Positions 1 through 7,190 of a stretch of DNA of 64,000 bases are shown here, one piece after another. Made by a program: the position numbers and the translations under genes. The DNA is taken from assembly GCF_029946005.1 (NCBI RefSeq), contig NZ_JAQSDR010000037.1:62001-126000 (forward strand). The letters run 5' to 3'. The first letter of the stretch is position 1. The number at the start of each line of letters is the position of its first letter. A model generated the notes under the pieces. The model searched no databases. It was not told the origin of the DNA and saw only the letters and a list, made by a program, of their open reading frames with translations. This DNA is from Aquabacterium sp. GTDB lineage: Bacteria; Pseudomonadota; Gammaproteobacteria; Burkholderiales; Burkholderiaceae_C.

Positions 1-1167
1 CGAGGCGCCACCAGCATTTACCTGGCCTCCAGCGGTCAGCGCTTTCTGGCCGAGCGCCAGTCGGCCCTTGAAGAGGCCCTCCCCATTGAGGCAGCATTGC
101 GGGCGCTGTTCGCCGAGCAATTGGAGCCCGCGCAAGGCGCCACGGCCAGCATGCTGTCGCTGATGGCCTGGGTGCTGCTCGACCTGGACACCCTGGCCGA
201 TTTTCGGGTTCAGATCGACCAACGCACGCCGACCGCCCATGAGTCGGTGGCGGCCTTCAGCCGCTTGATCGCCGGCCTGGTCGAGCTGATCTTCCATGTG
301 GCCGATGCGGCCCTGCACCCGGGCATTTCGCGCCTGCTGGTGGCCCTGGTCCACCTGGTGCAGGGCAAGGAGGCTGCGGGCCAGGAGCGTGCCGTGGGCG
401 CGCAACTTTTCGCCTCGGGAGCTAGCGTCGACGCGGAACAGCAGCGCATCATTCACCTGATCGATGCCCAGGAGCGCAGCCTGCGCGTGTTCGAGGAGTT
501 TGCCGAGCCCGCCCTGCGTGAGCGCTGGCAGCAGCATCAACTGACCCCCAATGTGGCGTTGCTGGAGCGCTTGCGCCGCACCTTGTGCACGGCCCGGCCC
601 GGCGCGGCCCTGGACACGGGCCTGAGCGACAGCTGGTTCAAAGTGTCCAGCGAGCGCATCACCGAGATGTGGCAGGTGCAGGTCGAGCTGGTGCAGTGCT
701 TGCGCCAGGTCTGCGAGGCGCAGCGCCACGCCACGCAGCAAGACCTGCAGGATTCGGAAGGCCTGCTTCAGCAGCTGCGCGACAACCCGCCGCCCCACAC
801 CCACGCGGTGGGCCGCTTCTTCAACAACAACGCTGCCGAGCAGCCCGAGGCAGCTCCGGTCCTGCCCGCCATGTCGGATGGCCCCACCAGTGCCCGTGCG
901 AACTCTCCCGAGCTGGTCGACCTGTTGAAGACACAGTCTGCGCGGCTCGCGAGCATGGAGCTCGAGTTGGACACGGCGCGCAGAACCCTGCACGAGCGCA
1001 AGGTGATCGAGCGGGCCAAGGGTGCCTTGATGTCCCGCCTGGGGATCACGGAGGAGGCGGCCTTCCGTGCCTTGCAAAAGGCGTCCATGGACCACAACCG
1101 CAAGCTGCTGGACGTGGCCGAAGCCACGCTGACCTTGCCCGACCTGGCCTTTGCCGCCAAGCCCTGA
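1..1167 (+). CDS. NIT-ANTAR nitrate-responsive antiterminator (5' truncated by window edge)
   Basis: The reading frame is open from base 1, so the N-terminus lies outside the window. The visible part has a helical NIT (nitrate/nitrite sensing) domain; the family stretch FSRLIAGLVELIFHVADAA is followed by KEAAGQERAVGAQ. The last ~65 codons form an ANTAR domain, with RKVIERAKGALMSRLGITEE and a downstream ALQKASMDHNRKLLDVAE. ANTAR proteins of the NasR type bind paired hairpins in nascent mRNA and prevent termination when nitrate or nitrite is bound. A hairpin plus terminator lies immediately downstream, ahead of a nitrite-channel gene, so autogenous or local attenuation control is the likely job. 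The family assignment is firm; the ligand is inferred from the family. Confidence 0.88.
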   Translation, partial: RGATSIYLASSGQRFLAERQSALEEALPIEAALRALFAEQLEPAQGATASMLSLMAWVLLDLDTLADFRVQIDQRTPTAHESVAAFSRLIAGLVELIFHVADAALHPGISRLLVALVHLVQGKEAAGQERAVGAQLFASGASVDAEQQRIIHLIDAQERSLRVFEEFAEPALRERWQQHQLTPNVALLERLRRTLCTARPGAALDTGLSDSWFKVSSERITEMWQVQVELVQCLRQVCEAQRHATQQDLQDSEGLLQQLRDNPPPHTHAVGRFFNNNAAEQPEAAPVLPAMSDGPTSARANSPELVDLLKTQSARLASMELELDTARRTLHERKVIERAKGALMSRLGITEEAAFRALQKASMDHNRKLLDVAEATLTLPDLAFAAKP

Positions 1168-1260
1168 ATGCACCACAAGAGAGCCTGACGCACCAGATCG
1201 GGCTGCGCGGCGTGCCTAAACAGCGCAAATTTCGGGCATGAATAATGCATGTTTTCAAGG

Positions 1261-1282
1261 GTCAAGCTAATGGCGGTTTGAC
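1261..1282 (+). promoter_or_regulatory. Candidate ANTAR-binding RNA hairpin in the channel-gene leader
   Basis: Bases 1261-1267 pair with 1276-1282 (GTCAA with TTGAC, then a G-U and a C-G pair). A further T-G wobble closes a six-base loop AATGGC at 1269-1274. ANTAR target hairpins are known for hexaloops with A at position 1 and G at position 4, and this loop fits. It lies between the ANTAR gene and the terminator. I could not find an equally clean second hairpin, which the two-hairpin model expects. Confidence 0.5.
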
Positions 1283-1298
1283 ACATGAACACGTGGAT

Positions 1299-1357
1299 GA
1301 CGGCGTCCCCGTTCTGGCTCAGCTCAGGCTGCAGTCCAGACGGGGACGCCGTTTTTT
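1299..1357 (+). terminator. Leader terminator (attenuator) upstream of the nitrite channel gene
   Basis: CGGCGTCCCCG at 1301-1311 pairs perfectly with CGGGGACGCCG at 1341-1351. The stem is extended inward by CTGG/CCAG and followed directly by six T residues (1352-1357). It ends about 30 bases before the start codon at 1389 and follows a gene with its own stop at 1167. That position fits an attenuator inside the leader better than a terminator of the upstream gene alone. Confidence 0.85.
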
Positions 1358-1388
1358 GTTTTTCGCTCTTATTTTCAAAGGAAGTCAG

Positions 1389-2201
1389 ATGGCTTACCTC
1401 GCTCCCGCCGAGTTCGTGACCAAGATGGTTGACGCCGGTGAATCCAAACTCCTGATGTCCACCCGAGACACCCTCATCCGCTCATTCATGGCCGGGGCCA
1501 TCCTGGCACTGGGCGCGGCCTTCGCGGTCACCATCACTGTGAACACTGGCAACGCCCTGCTGGGCGCACTGCTGTTCCCGGTCGGTTTCATCATGCTGTA
1601 CCTGCTGGGCTTTGACCTGCTGACCGGCGTGTTCACCCTGGCCCCCTTGGCCGTGTTTGACAAGCGTCCTGGCGCCACCTGGGGTGGCGTCATGCGCAAC
1701 TGGAGCCTCGTGTTCGTGGGCAACTTTGGCGGCGCCTTCATGGTGGCCGTGTTCATGGCCATCATCTTCACCTTCGGTTTCAGCGAGGCCCCCAATGCGG
1801 TCGGCCAGAAGATTGGTCACATTGGTGAGGGCCGCACGGTGGGCTACGCCGCGCACGGCGCTGCCGGCATGCTGACCCTGTTCATCCGTGGCGTGATGTG
1901 CAACTGGATGGTCTCCACTGGCGTGGTCGCGGCCATGATGTCCACCACGGTGTCGGGCAAGGCCATTGGCATGTGGATGCCGATTGCCTTGTTCTTCTAC
2001 ATGGGCTTTGAGCACAGCATCGTCAACATGTTCCTGTTCCCCTCGGGCCTGCTGCTGGGGGGTAACTTCACGATCATGGACTACCTGATCTGGAACGAGA
2101 TCCCCACGGTGATCGGCAACCTGGTGGGCGGCCTGACCTTCGTGGGGGCCACGCTGTATTCCACGCACTACAAGACCGCCCCCAAGCGCGTCAAGGCTTG
2201 A
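1389..2201 (+). CDS. Formate/nitrite transporter (FNT) family channel
   Basis: This 270-residue integral membrane protein is of the FocA/NirC family, pentameric channels that move formate, nitrite or related small anions. Six hydrophobic segments are visible. Family motifs include GFDLLTGVFTLAP in the second membrane segment, RGVMCNWMVSTGVVAA, and GFEHSIVNMFLFPSG towards the C-terminus. The ATG at 1389 is chosen over upstream in-frame codons because AAAGGAAG lies at the right distance before it and the protein then begins with the typical MAYLAPAEF stretch. The upstream NIT-ANTAR regulator and attenuator make nitrite the likeliest substrate. Its stop codon overlaps the start of the phosphatase/kinase gene. 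Confidence 0.9.
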   Translation: MAYLAPAEFVTKMVDAGESKLLMSTRDTLIRSFMAGAILALGAAFAVTITVNTGNALLGALLFPVGFIMLYLLGFDLLTGVFTLAPLAVFDKRPGATWGGVMRNWSLVFVGNFGGAFMVAVFMAIIFTFGFSEAPNAVGQKIGHIGEGRTVGYAAHGAAGMLTLFIRGVMCNWMVSTGVVAAMMSTTVSGKAIGMWMPIALFFYMGFEHSIVNMFLFPSGLLLGGNFTIMDYLIWNEIPTVIGNLVGGLTFVGATLYSTHYKTAPKRVKA

Positions 2202-3937
2202 TCACGACATCATTGCGCATCACGCTCGGTCAGCATTCGCTGGCCGGGCGCAAGCCTGTCAACCAGGACTTCCATGGCGCAGCCGTCCCCGCTGAGCCGC
2301 ACCTGAGCACCAAGGGCATCGTCATTGCCCTGGCCGATGGCATCAGCAGCAGCGCCGTCAGCCAGGTGGCCAGTGCCGCCGCGGTGCGCGGGTTCCTGGA
2401 TGACTACTACTGCACCTCCGAGGCCTGGTCGGTCTCGCGGGCGGCGCAACGTGTGCTGGACGCCACCAATTCGTGGTTGCATGCCCAGACGCAAAGAAGC
2501 GATGCCCGCTTTGACAAAGACCGGGGTTATGTCTGCACCTTCAGCGCTCTGATTTTCAAGGGGTGCGAGGCCCACCTGCTGCACGTGGGCGACACCCGCG
2601 TCTACCGCTTGCATGCGCAAGCGCTGGAGCAGCTCAGCGATGATCACCGCGTGCGTGTGTCCTCGGTTGAGACTTACCTGGGGCGCGCGCTCGGTGCTGG
2701 GCCCACCGTGGACATCGACTACCGGAGCTGGCTCACCGAAGTGGGCGAGGTGTATGTGCTGGCCACCGATGGGGCTTACGAGCACCTTGACGCGGCTGCC
2801 GTGCACACTGCCCTGGCCGACCACCCCGACGATCTGGACACCGCGGCCGCCGCGCTCACGGCCTTGGCTTTGGCGCGGGGCAGCGCCGACAACCTGACCG
2901 TGCAACTGGTGCGCATCGATGCTCTGCCGGATGCCCAAGCCTCGCAATTGCACGCCCAACGCGAGGGCCTTCGCTTGCCGCCACCTTTGCGGCCCCGGAT
3001 GGATTTCGAGGGCTACACCATCGTGCGCGAACTGCACTCGAGTTCGCGGAGCCACGTGCACCTGGCCATCGACCAGCACAGCGGCCAGCACGTGGTGCTG
3101 AAAACCCCCTCGGTCGATTTGCGGGACGACCCCGTGTACCTGGACCGCTTCATCCTGGAGGAATGGATCGCGCGCCGGATCGACAGTGCCCATGTGCTCA
3201 AAACCAGCGCCGCCGAGCGGCCGCGTGAGCACCTGTTCGTGGCCATGGAGTACGTCGATGGGCAATCATTGACACAGTGGATGGTCGATCATCCCGTGCC
3301 CGACCTGGGCAGCGTGCGCAGCATCATCGAACAGGTGGCCAAGGGGCTGCGGGCCTTTCACCGCAAGGAGATGCTGCACCAGGATCTGCGCCCTGAAAAT
3401 CTCATGATCGACCGGACCGGAACGGTCAAGATCATCGACTTTGCCTCCACGCACGTGGCGGGCCTGACCGAAGGCACTTTGGAGGCTCGCCCACAGGCCA
3501 TCGCCGGTTCATTGCAGTACACCGCGCCCGAGTACTTCGTGGGGGGCGAGGGCAGCCCAAGGTCGGAGTTGTTCTCACTGGCCGTGATCGCTTACCAGAT
3601 GCTCACCGGCCATTTGCCCTATGGCCTGCAGGTGACCCAACTGCGAACGCCTGGGGATCTTCAGCGATTGCGCTACATCCCCGCCCGCGAGCGGCGACCC
3701 GACCTGCCGCCTTGGGTGGACGCCGTGCTGCGCCGTGCATTGCACCCTCAGCTCAGCAAGAGACAGGAAGCGCTCTCCGAGTTCGTGCATGACCTGTCGA
3801 CACCGGGCGCTCAGTACCGAGGCCACCGTTCGCCACCGCTGATTGACCGCCACCCCGTGGTGTTCTGGCAGACCTTGACGGTGCTGCTGGCCTTGGCGGT
3901 GCTGGTGTTGTTGGGCCTGAGGCTCAGCGGCCACTGA
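2198..3937 (+). CDS. Fused PP2C-type phosphatase / Ser-Thr protein kinase
   Basis: Residues ~1-245 form a PP2C phosphatase domain with the metal-binding patches NQDFHGA, ALADGISSS, LHVGDTRVYR, ATDGAYEHL and GSADNLTVQL. Residues ~265-540 form a Hanks-type kinase domain. The catalytic loop reads HQDLRPENLMI instead of HRD, the metal motif is DFA instead of DFG, and the nucleotide loop (HSSSRSHVHLA) lacks the usual glycines. A single membrane segment at ~555-575 ends the protein, so both domains face the cytoplasm. The TTG start at 2198 overlaps the channel gene's stop, implying translational coupling. Fusions of this kind occur beside nitrate/nitrite uptake genes in proteobacteria. What it phosphorylates or dephosphorylates cannot be seen; kinase activity is uncertain given the altered motifs. 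Confidence 0.85.
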   Translation: MITTSLRITLGQHSLAGRKPVNQDFHGAAVPAEPHLSTKGIVIALADGISSSAVSQVASAAAVRGFLDDYYCTSEAWSVSRAAQRVLDATNSWLHAQTQRSDARFDKDRGYVCTFSALIFKGCEAHLLHVGDTRVYRLHAQALEQLSDDHRVRVSSVETYLGRALGAGPTVDIDYRSWLTEVGEVYVLATDGAYEHLDAAAVHTALADHPDDLDTAAAALTALALARGSADNLTVQLVRIDALPDAQASQLHAQREGLRLPPPLRPRMDFEGYTIVRELHSSSRSHVHLAIDQHSGQHVVLKTPSVDLRDDPVYLDRFILEEWIARRIDSAHVLKTSAAERPREHLFVAMEYVDGQSLTQWMVDHPVPDLGSVRSIIEQVAKGLRAFHRKEMLHQDLRPENLMIDRTGTVKIIDFASTHVAGLTEGTLEARPQAIAGSLQYTAPEYFVGGEGSPRSELFSLAVIAYQMLTGHLPYGLQVTQLRTPGDLQRLRYIPARERRPDLPPWVDAVLRRALHPQLSKRQEALSEFVHDLSTPGAQYRGHRSPPLIDRHPVVFWQTLTVLLALAVLVLLGLRLSGH

Positions 3938-3945
3938 GTTCAGGC

Positions 3946-4515
3946 TCACCCCAGGATTTTTTTGAACGCGGCTTTTTGCTGCGTGGGCGTGGTCACCGGG
4001 CCATTGGCGCGGACCTGGTCCAGCAGCATGCCATCCACCAGCACCACCAGTATCGGGGCCATCTGGCGCGGCTTGGGCACCCCGGCGTGCACCAGGGCGG
4101 CCTCGGTGGCTTCCAGGAAGAACTCGCGCTGTTGGGTGATGATCTCGGCCAGATCAGGCTCCCGCGACGCCATCAGGAACAGCTCGAAGCGGGCCACCAG
4201 GCGAGGGCGCTTGGGCGCCGACAGCCAATCCGCCACCCGCGCGACCAGCAGATCGACGAGGCCATCCACCGACAGCGAGGTTTTGGAGGCCATGCGCTGC
4301 GCGTCGACCTGCAGATCGGCCAGGTCCAGCGCGGCATGCCGCTTCAAGGTCAGGGCCAGCAGGTCGAGCCGGGTGCGGCAGTAAAACGAGGTGGAGCCCA
4401 CGGGCAGGTCGGCCTGCGTGTCCACCGCGCGGTGGGTCAAGCCACGCGCGCCGACCGTGCCCAGCAGTTCGATGGCGGCATCGGCGATCAAGGTTTTGCG
4501 GTCTTCTTTTTCCAT
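3946..4515 (-). CDS. TetR-family transcriptional regulator
   Basis: The N-terminal helix-turn-helix is visible in LIADAAIELLGTVGARGL followed by THRAVDTQADLPVGSTSFYC, with the usual recognition-helix ending before RTRLDLL. The C-terminal ligand-binding half is helical and variable. I prefer the ATG at 4515 because the protein then opens as MEKEDRKTL, a normal TetR start. The ATG at 4560 or TTG at 4563 would add about 15 residues that look non-domain. Two palindromes just upstream (4562-4606) are its probable operators, repressing itself and the divergent gene at 4628. The ligand is unknown; a small aromatic compound would fit the neighbouring hydrolase-like gene. Confidence 0.85.
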   Translation of the reverse strand: MEKEDRKTLIADAAIELLGTVGARGLTHRAVDTQADLPVGSTSFYCRTRLDLLALTLKRHAALDLADLQVDAQRMASKTSLSVDGLVDLLVARVADWLSAPKRPRLVARFELFLMASREPDLAEIITQQREFFLEATEAALVHAGVPKPRQMAPILVVLVDGMLLDQVRANGPVTTPTQQKAAFKKILG

Positions 4516-4561
4516 CGGGGCAATGACAAACGGGGCTGAGGGTTGACGGCATGGCGGCATC

Positions 4562-4607
4562 AACTCTACACCAGTAGAGTTTTGAGGTATTCTCTACAGC
4601 TGTAGAT
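4562..4607. promoter_or_regulatory. Paired palindromic operators for the TetR regulator
   Basis: Site 1 (4562-4581) has half-sites AACTCTAC and GTAGAGTT separated by four bases. Site 2 (4592-4607) is CTCTAC-AGCT-GTAGAT and contains the perfect 14-bp palindrome TCTACAGCTGTAGA. Both share CTCTAC-N4-GTAGA, and their centres are 28 bp apart. They fill the gap between the divergent tetR and hydrolase-like genes. Binding by the adjacent TetR protein is inferred from position and symmetry. Confidence 0.75.
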
Positions 4608-4627
4608 AAACCTTTGGAGGTCGAATC

Positions 4628-5827
4628 GTGTCACAACCCCTGCGTTCTTTCATCTTAGCGGGCGCCATCAGCCTGATTCAGCCCGCGTACTTTGGGCAGG
4701 ACTTGCCCGGTGCGGCCCAAGCCCAGGTGGTCAGCGCCTCGGCGCAGTTCGTGGTGCCCGGCACCCGCCCGGAGGCCTTCAGTTGGTACTGGGACAACGT
4801 GGACCAGGGCCTGTTCACCGCCGCCAACGGCGACAACACCGCCTTCCGCTGGACGCAGGCGCCGACCAGCCCACAGCACCTGGGCTACTCGGCCGGTGCC
4901 CGCTACCAGGCCACCAGCACCTTTGGTGGTGCCAGGCACACCATGGACGTCAGCTACCTGGACCCGGCCACCCTGCATGGCCGCGTGGCCTCCGACAACT
5001 TCCTGGGCAGCAAGCCCTACAGCTTTGTGGCGCAGAGCGTGTCGGTGGATGGCAAGCCACCCTTCACCGTGCTGATCCAGTACACGCCCACGGGCAGCAC
5101 CTTCAGTGACAGCCAGTTCCGCATCCAGGCCACGCTGGCGGCCGATCCACGCCTGGCCCAGGCGTATGTGGATCACCTGCGCAAGACCTTGTGCGGGCTC
5201 AAGCCCACCTTGATGGACGCCCTCAATCAGCGTTACTTCAACGCGGTGCTCAAGGCGCGTGGCCACTACGCTTTTGGCCCGGTGGACAAGAACTGGAACG
5301 TGACACTGACCATCGTGCAGGAGATCAAAGGCATCACGCCCGAGATGCTGGCCTGGTGGTGGGACCACATCGGCTCGACTGAGCGCTATCGCTTGTGGCA
5401 GCCGATTGACCACGTCGCCTTTGAGTGGACGGTACCGCCCAACAGCCCTGATTTGCAGTACGACGTGGGCGCCGTGCAAAAGGCCAAGGAGTACATCGGC
5501 AAGACGGTCTTGACGCTCAACATCACCGGTGCTGACCCGCACGCGGTGCCCCCGCCCGTGCCCTTGACCGATCCCGGCTTCTTCTACGCCAAGACCGACC
5601 TGACTTTGTTGGCCGGCCTGCTGCCCAGCAATTCACTGACGCACCAGTGGCGCCCCAATGCCACTGGCGATGGCGTGATCCTGACCAGCACCTTCGTGAA
5701 CACCGTGCTGGCGCGCATCCTCAACAAGGACTTCTTTGACGACCTGGGCTCGCACGCGCTGCGAGAGTTCCAGATGCTGCCGTACTTCCTGCCTCGCCTT
5801 TACAAGCGCGAGTACCTGAATCAGTGA
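4628..5827 (+). CDS. DAPG hydrolase (PhlG)-like protein
   Basis: This 399-residue protein starts at GTG 4628, seven bases after a strong GGAGG. The second half carries LAWWWDHIGSTERYRLWQP then IDHVAFEW, the signature of the 2,4-diacetylphloroglucinol hydrolase/phloretin hydrolase family, zinc enzymes that cleave carbon-carbon bonds next to an aromatic ring. The H-x3-E in DHVAFE matches the spacing of one zinc-ligand pair. A weaker copy of the same fold occurs in the first half (FSWYWDNVDQG), but I do not see the acidic partner expected there. The N-terminus (residues 1-32) is mildly hydrophobic and could be a signal segment, which is unusual for this family. The substrate is unknown. Divergence from the TetR gene suggests induction by an aromatic metabolite. 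Confidence 0.7.
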   Translation: MSQPLRSFILAGAISLIQPAYFGQDLPGAAQAQVVSASAQFVVPGTRPEAFSWYWDNVDQGLFTAANGDNTAFRWTQAPTSPQHLGYSAGARYQATSTFGGARHTMDVSYLDPATLHGRVASDNFLGSKPYSFVAQSVSVDGKPPFTVLIQYTPTGSTFSDSQFRIQATLAADPRLAQAYVDHLRKTLCGLKPTLMDALNQRYFNAVLKARGHYAFGPVDKNWNVTLTIVQEIKGITPEMLAWWWDHIGSTERYRLWQPIDHVAFEWTVPPNSPDLQYDVGAVQKAKEYIGKTVLTLNITGADPHAVPPPVPLTDPGFFYAKTDLTLLAGLLPSNSLTHQWRPNATGDGVILTSTFVNTVLARILNKDFFDDLGSHALREFQMLPYFLPRLYKREYLNQ

Positions 5828-6312
5828 CGGCGCCGGTAGGTGACGTAGGCAAAGGCGAGGGGGCTTGGCTCACTCACCAAGCGAGCCTCGCGCGCGGTCT
5901 CTTCAAAGTCCGCGCGCGGCCAGTCGGGGAAGAAGGTGTCGGCGTCCGGCACGTCCTGGTCCACCTCGGTCAACACCAATTCGTCGGCGTGTGGCAGCGC
6001 TTGCGTGTAGATTTGGCCACCGCCCATCACGAAAGCCTGGGGCGCGTTGGCCACCAGGGCCAGGGCTTCGTCCAGTGAGCGCGCCACCTCCACACCGGGT
6101 ACCGACCAATCGGCATTGCGGGTGATCACGATGTTGCGCCGACCCGGCAGGGGCCGACCAATCGAGTCGTAAGTCTTGCGACCCATGATCAGCGGTGAGC
6201 CCATGGTGAGCTGCTTGAAACGTGGCAGGTCGCCAGGCAGGTGCCACAGCAGTGCGTTGTCTCGGCCAATGGCGCCATTGCGGGCCACGGCGGCGATCAA
6301 TGAAAGCTTCAT
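5821..6312 (-). CDS. folA: Dihydrofolate reductase
   Basis: The enzyme reduces dihydrofolate to tetrahydrofolate with NADPH, regenerating the cofactor consumed by the adjacent thymidylate synthase. The protein is 163 residues with canonical features: LSLIAAVARNGAIGRDNALL at the N-terminus, LWHLPGDLPRFKQLT, the NADPH-binding MGRKTYDSIGRPLPGRRN, and FVMGGGQIYTQALP. The ATG at 6312 is chosen because the upstream TTG at 6330 adds six residues not found in the family. The gene lies 14 bases downstream of thyA in the same direction, a classic thyA-folA pair. Its 3' end overlaps the convergent hydrolase-like gene by seven bases. Confidence 0.97.
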   Translation of the reverse strand: MKLSLIAAVARNGAIGRDNALLWHLPGDLPRFKQLTMGSPLIMGRKTYDSIGRPLPGRRNIVITRNADWSVPGVEVARSLDEALALVANAPQAFVMGGGQIYTQALPHADELVLTEVDQDVPDADTFFPDWPRADFEETAREARLVSEPSPLAFAYVTYRRRH

Positions 6313-6326
6313 GCGCAGGGCCCTGG

Positions 6327-7175
6327 TCAAACGGCCACGGGGGCTTTGATGGCCGGGTGATGCTGGTACTCCAGCACTTCAAAATCCTCAAACGCGTAGT
6401 CAAAAATCGACTCGGGCTTGCGCTTGAGGTTGAGCAGCGGATAGGGGTGGGGCAGGCGGCTGAGTTGCAGTTCGACCTGTTCGGTGTGGTTGCTGTAAAT
6501 GTGGCAATCGCCACCGGTCCACACAAAATCGCCCACGTCCAGGTCGCATTGCTGCGCCAGCATGTGCGTCAGCAGCGCGTAGCTGGCGATGTTGAAGGGC
6601 ACACCCAAAAAGATGTCGGCGCTGCGCTGGTACAGCTGGCAACTGAGTTTGCCTTTGCCGCCCGGCTCGGTGGCCGGTGCCACGTAAAACTGAAAGAAAG
6701 CGTGGCAAGGCGGCAGGGCCATCTGCTCGATCAGGCCCACGTTCCAGGCGCTGACGATGATGCGGCGCGAATCGGGGCTGGTCTTGAGTTGCTTGACCAC
6801 TTCACTGATCTGGTCAACGTGGCCGCCATCAGGCTTGGGCCAGTTGCGCCACTGCACGCCATAGACCGGGCCCAGTGAGCCATCTTCGCGCGCCCACTCG
6901 TCCCAGATGGTGACGCCGCGGTCCTTCAGGTACTTGACGTTGTCGTCGCCCCGCAAAAACCACAGCAACTCGACGATGATGGACTTGAGGTGCACCTTCT
7001 TGGTGGTGACCAGGGGGAAGCCTTCGCTCAGGTCAAATCGCATCTGGTGGCCGAACACGCTGCGCGTGCCGGTGCCGGTGCGGTCGGTCTTGCTCACGCC
7101 ATGCTCGTGCACGTGGCGCATGAAATCTTCGTACTGGCTGCGGATGGGGCGGCTGTGGGGCATGTGCGTGCTCAT
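6327..7175 (-). CDS. thyA: Thymidylate synthase
   Basis: Converts dUMP to dTMP using 5,10-methylene-tetrahydrofolate, the only de novo route to thymidylate visible here. The catalytic cysteine is in [13 protein letters not shown]. Other family blocks are [25 protein letters not shown], the [20 protein letters not shown] nucleotide-binding stretch and GDCHIYSNH. At 282 residues it matches the usual length for the longer proteobacterial form. A second ATG at 7163 would shorten the protein by four residues. It lies between folA (downstream) and an ABC exporter gene (16 bases upstream), all on the minus strand. Confidence 0.97.
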   Translation of the reverse strand: MSTHMPHSRPIRSQYEDFMRHVHEHGVSKTDRTGTGTRSVFGHQMRFDLSEGFPLVTTKKVHLKSIIVELLWFLRGDDNVKYLKDRGVTIWDEWAREDGSLGPVYGVQWRNWPKPDGGHVDQISEVVKQLKTSPDSRRIIVSAWNVGLIEQMALPPCHAFFQFYVAPATEPGGKGKLSCQLYQRSADIFLGVPFNIASYALLTHMLAQQCDLDVGDFVWTGGDCHIYSNHTEQVELQLSRLPHPYPLLNLKRKPESIFDYAFEDFEVLEYQHHPAIKAPVAV

Positions 7176-7190
7176 GGCGGGGATTTTATT

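Noticed and set aside
585..1241. Long plus-strand frame overlapping the NIT-ANTAR gene
   Set aside because: Its Arg/Ala/Gly/Pro-rich composition is that of an out-of-frame reading of GC-rich coding DNA, and the overlapped frame has clear domains.
1482..2168. His/Gly/Asp-rich minus-strand frame opposite the FNT channel gene
   Set aside because: Antisense shadow of a membrane protein; no motif or ribosome-binding site.
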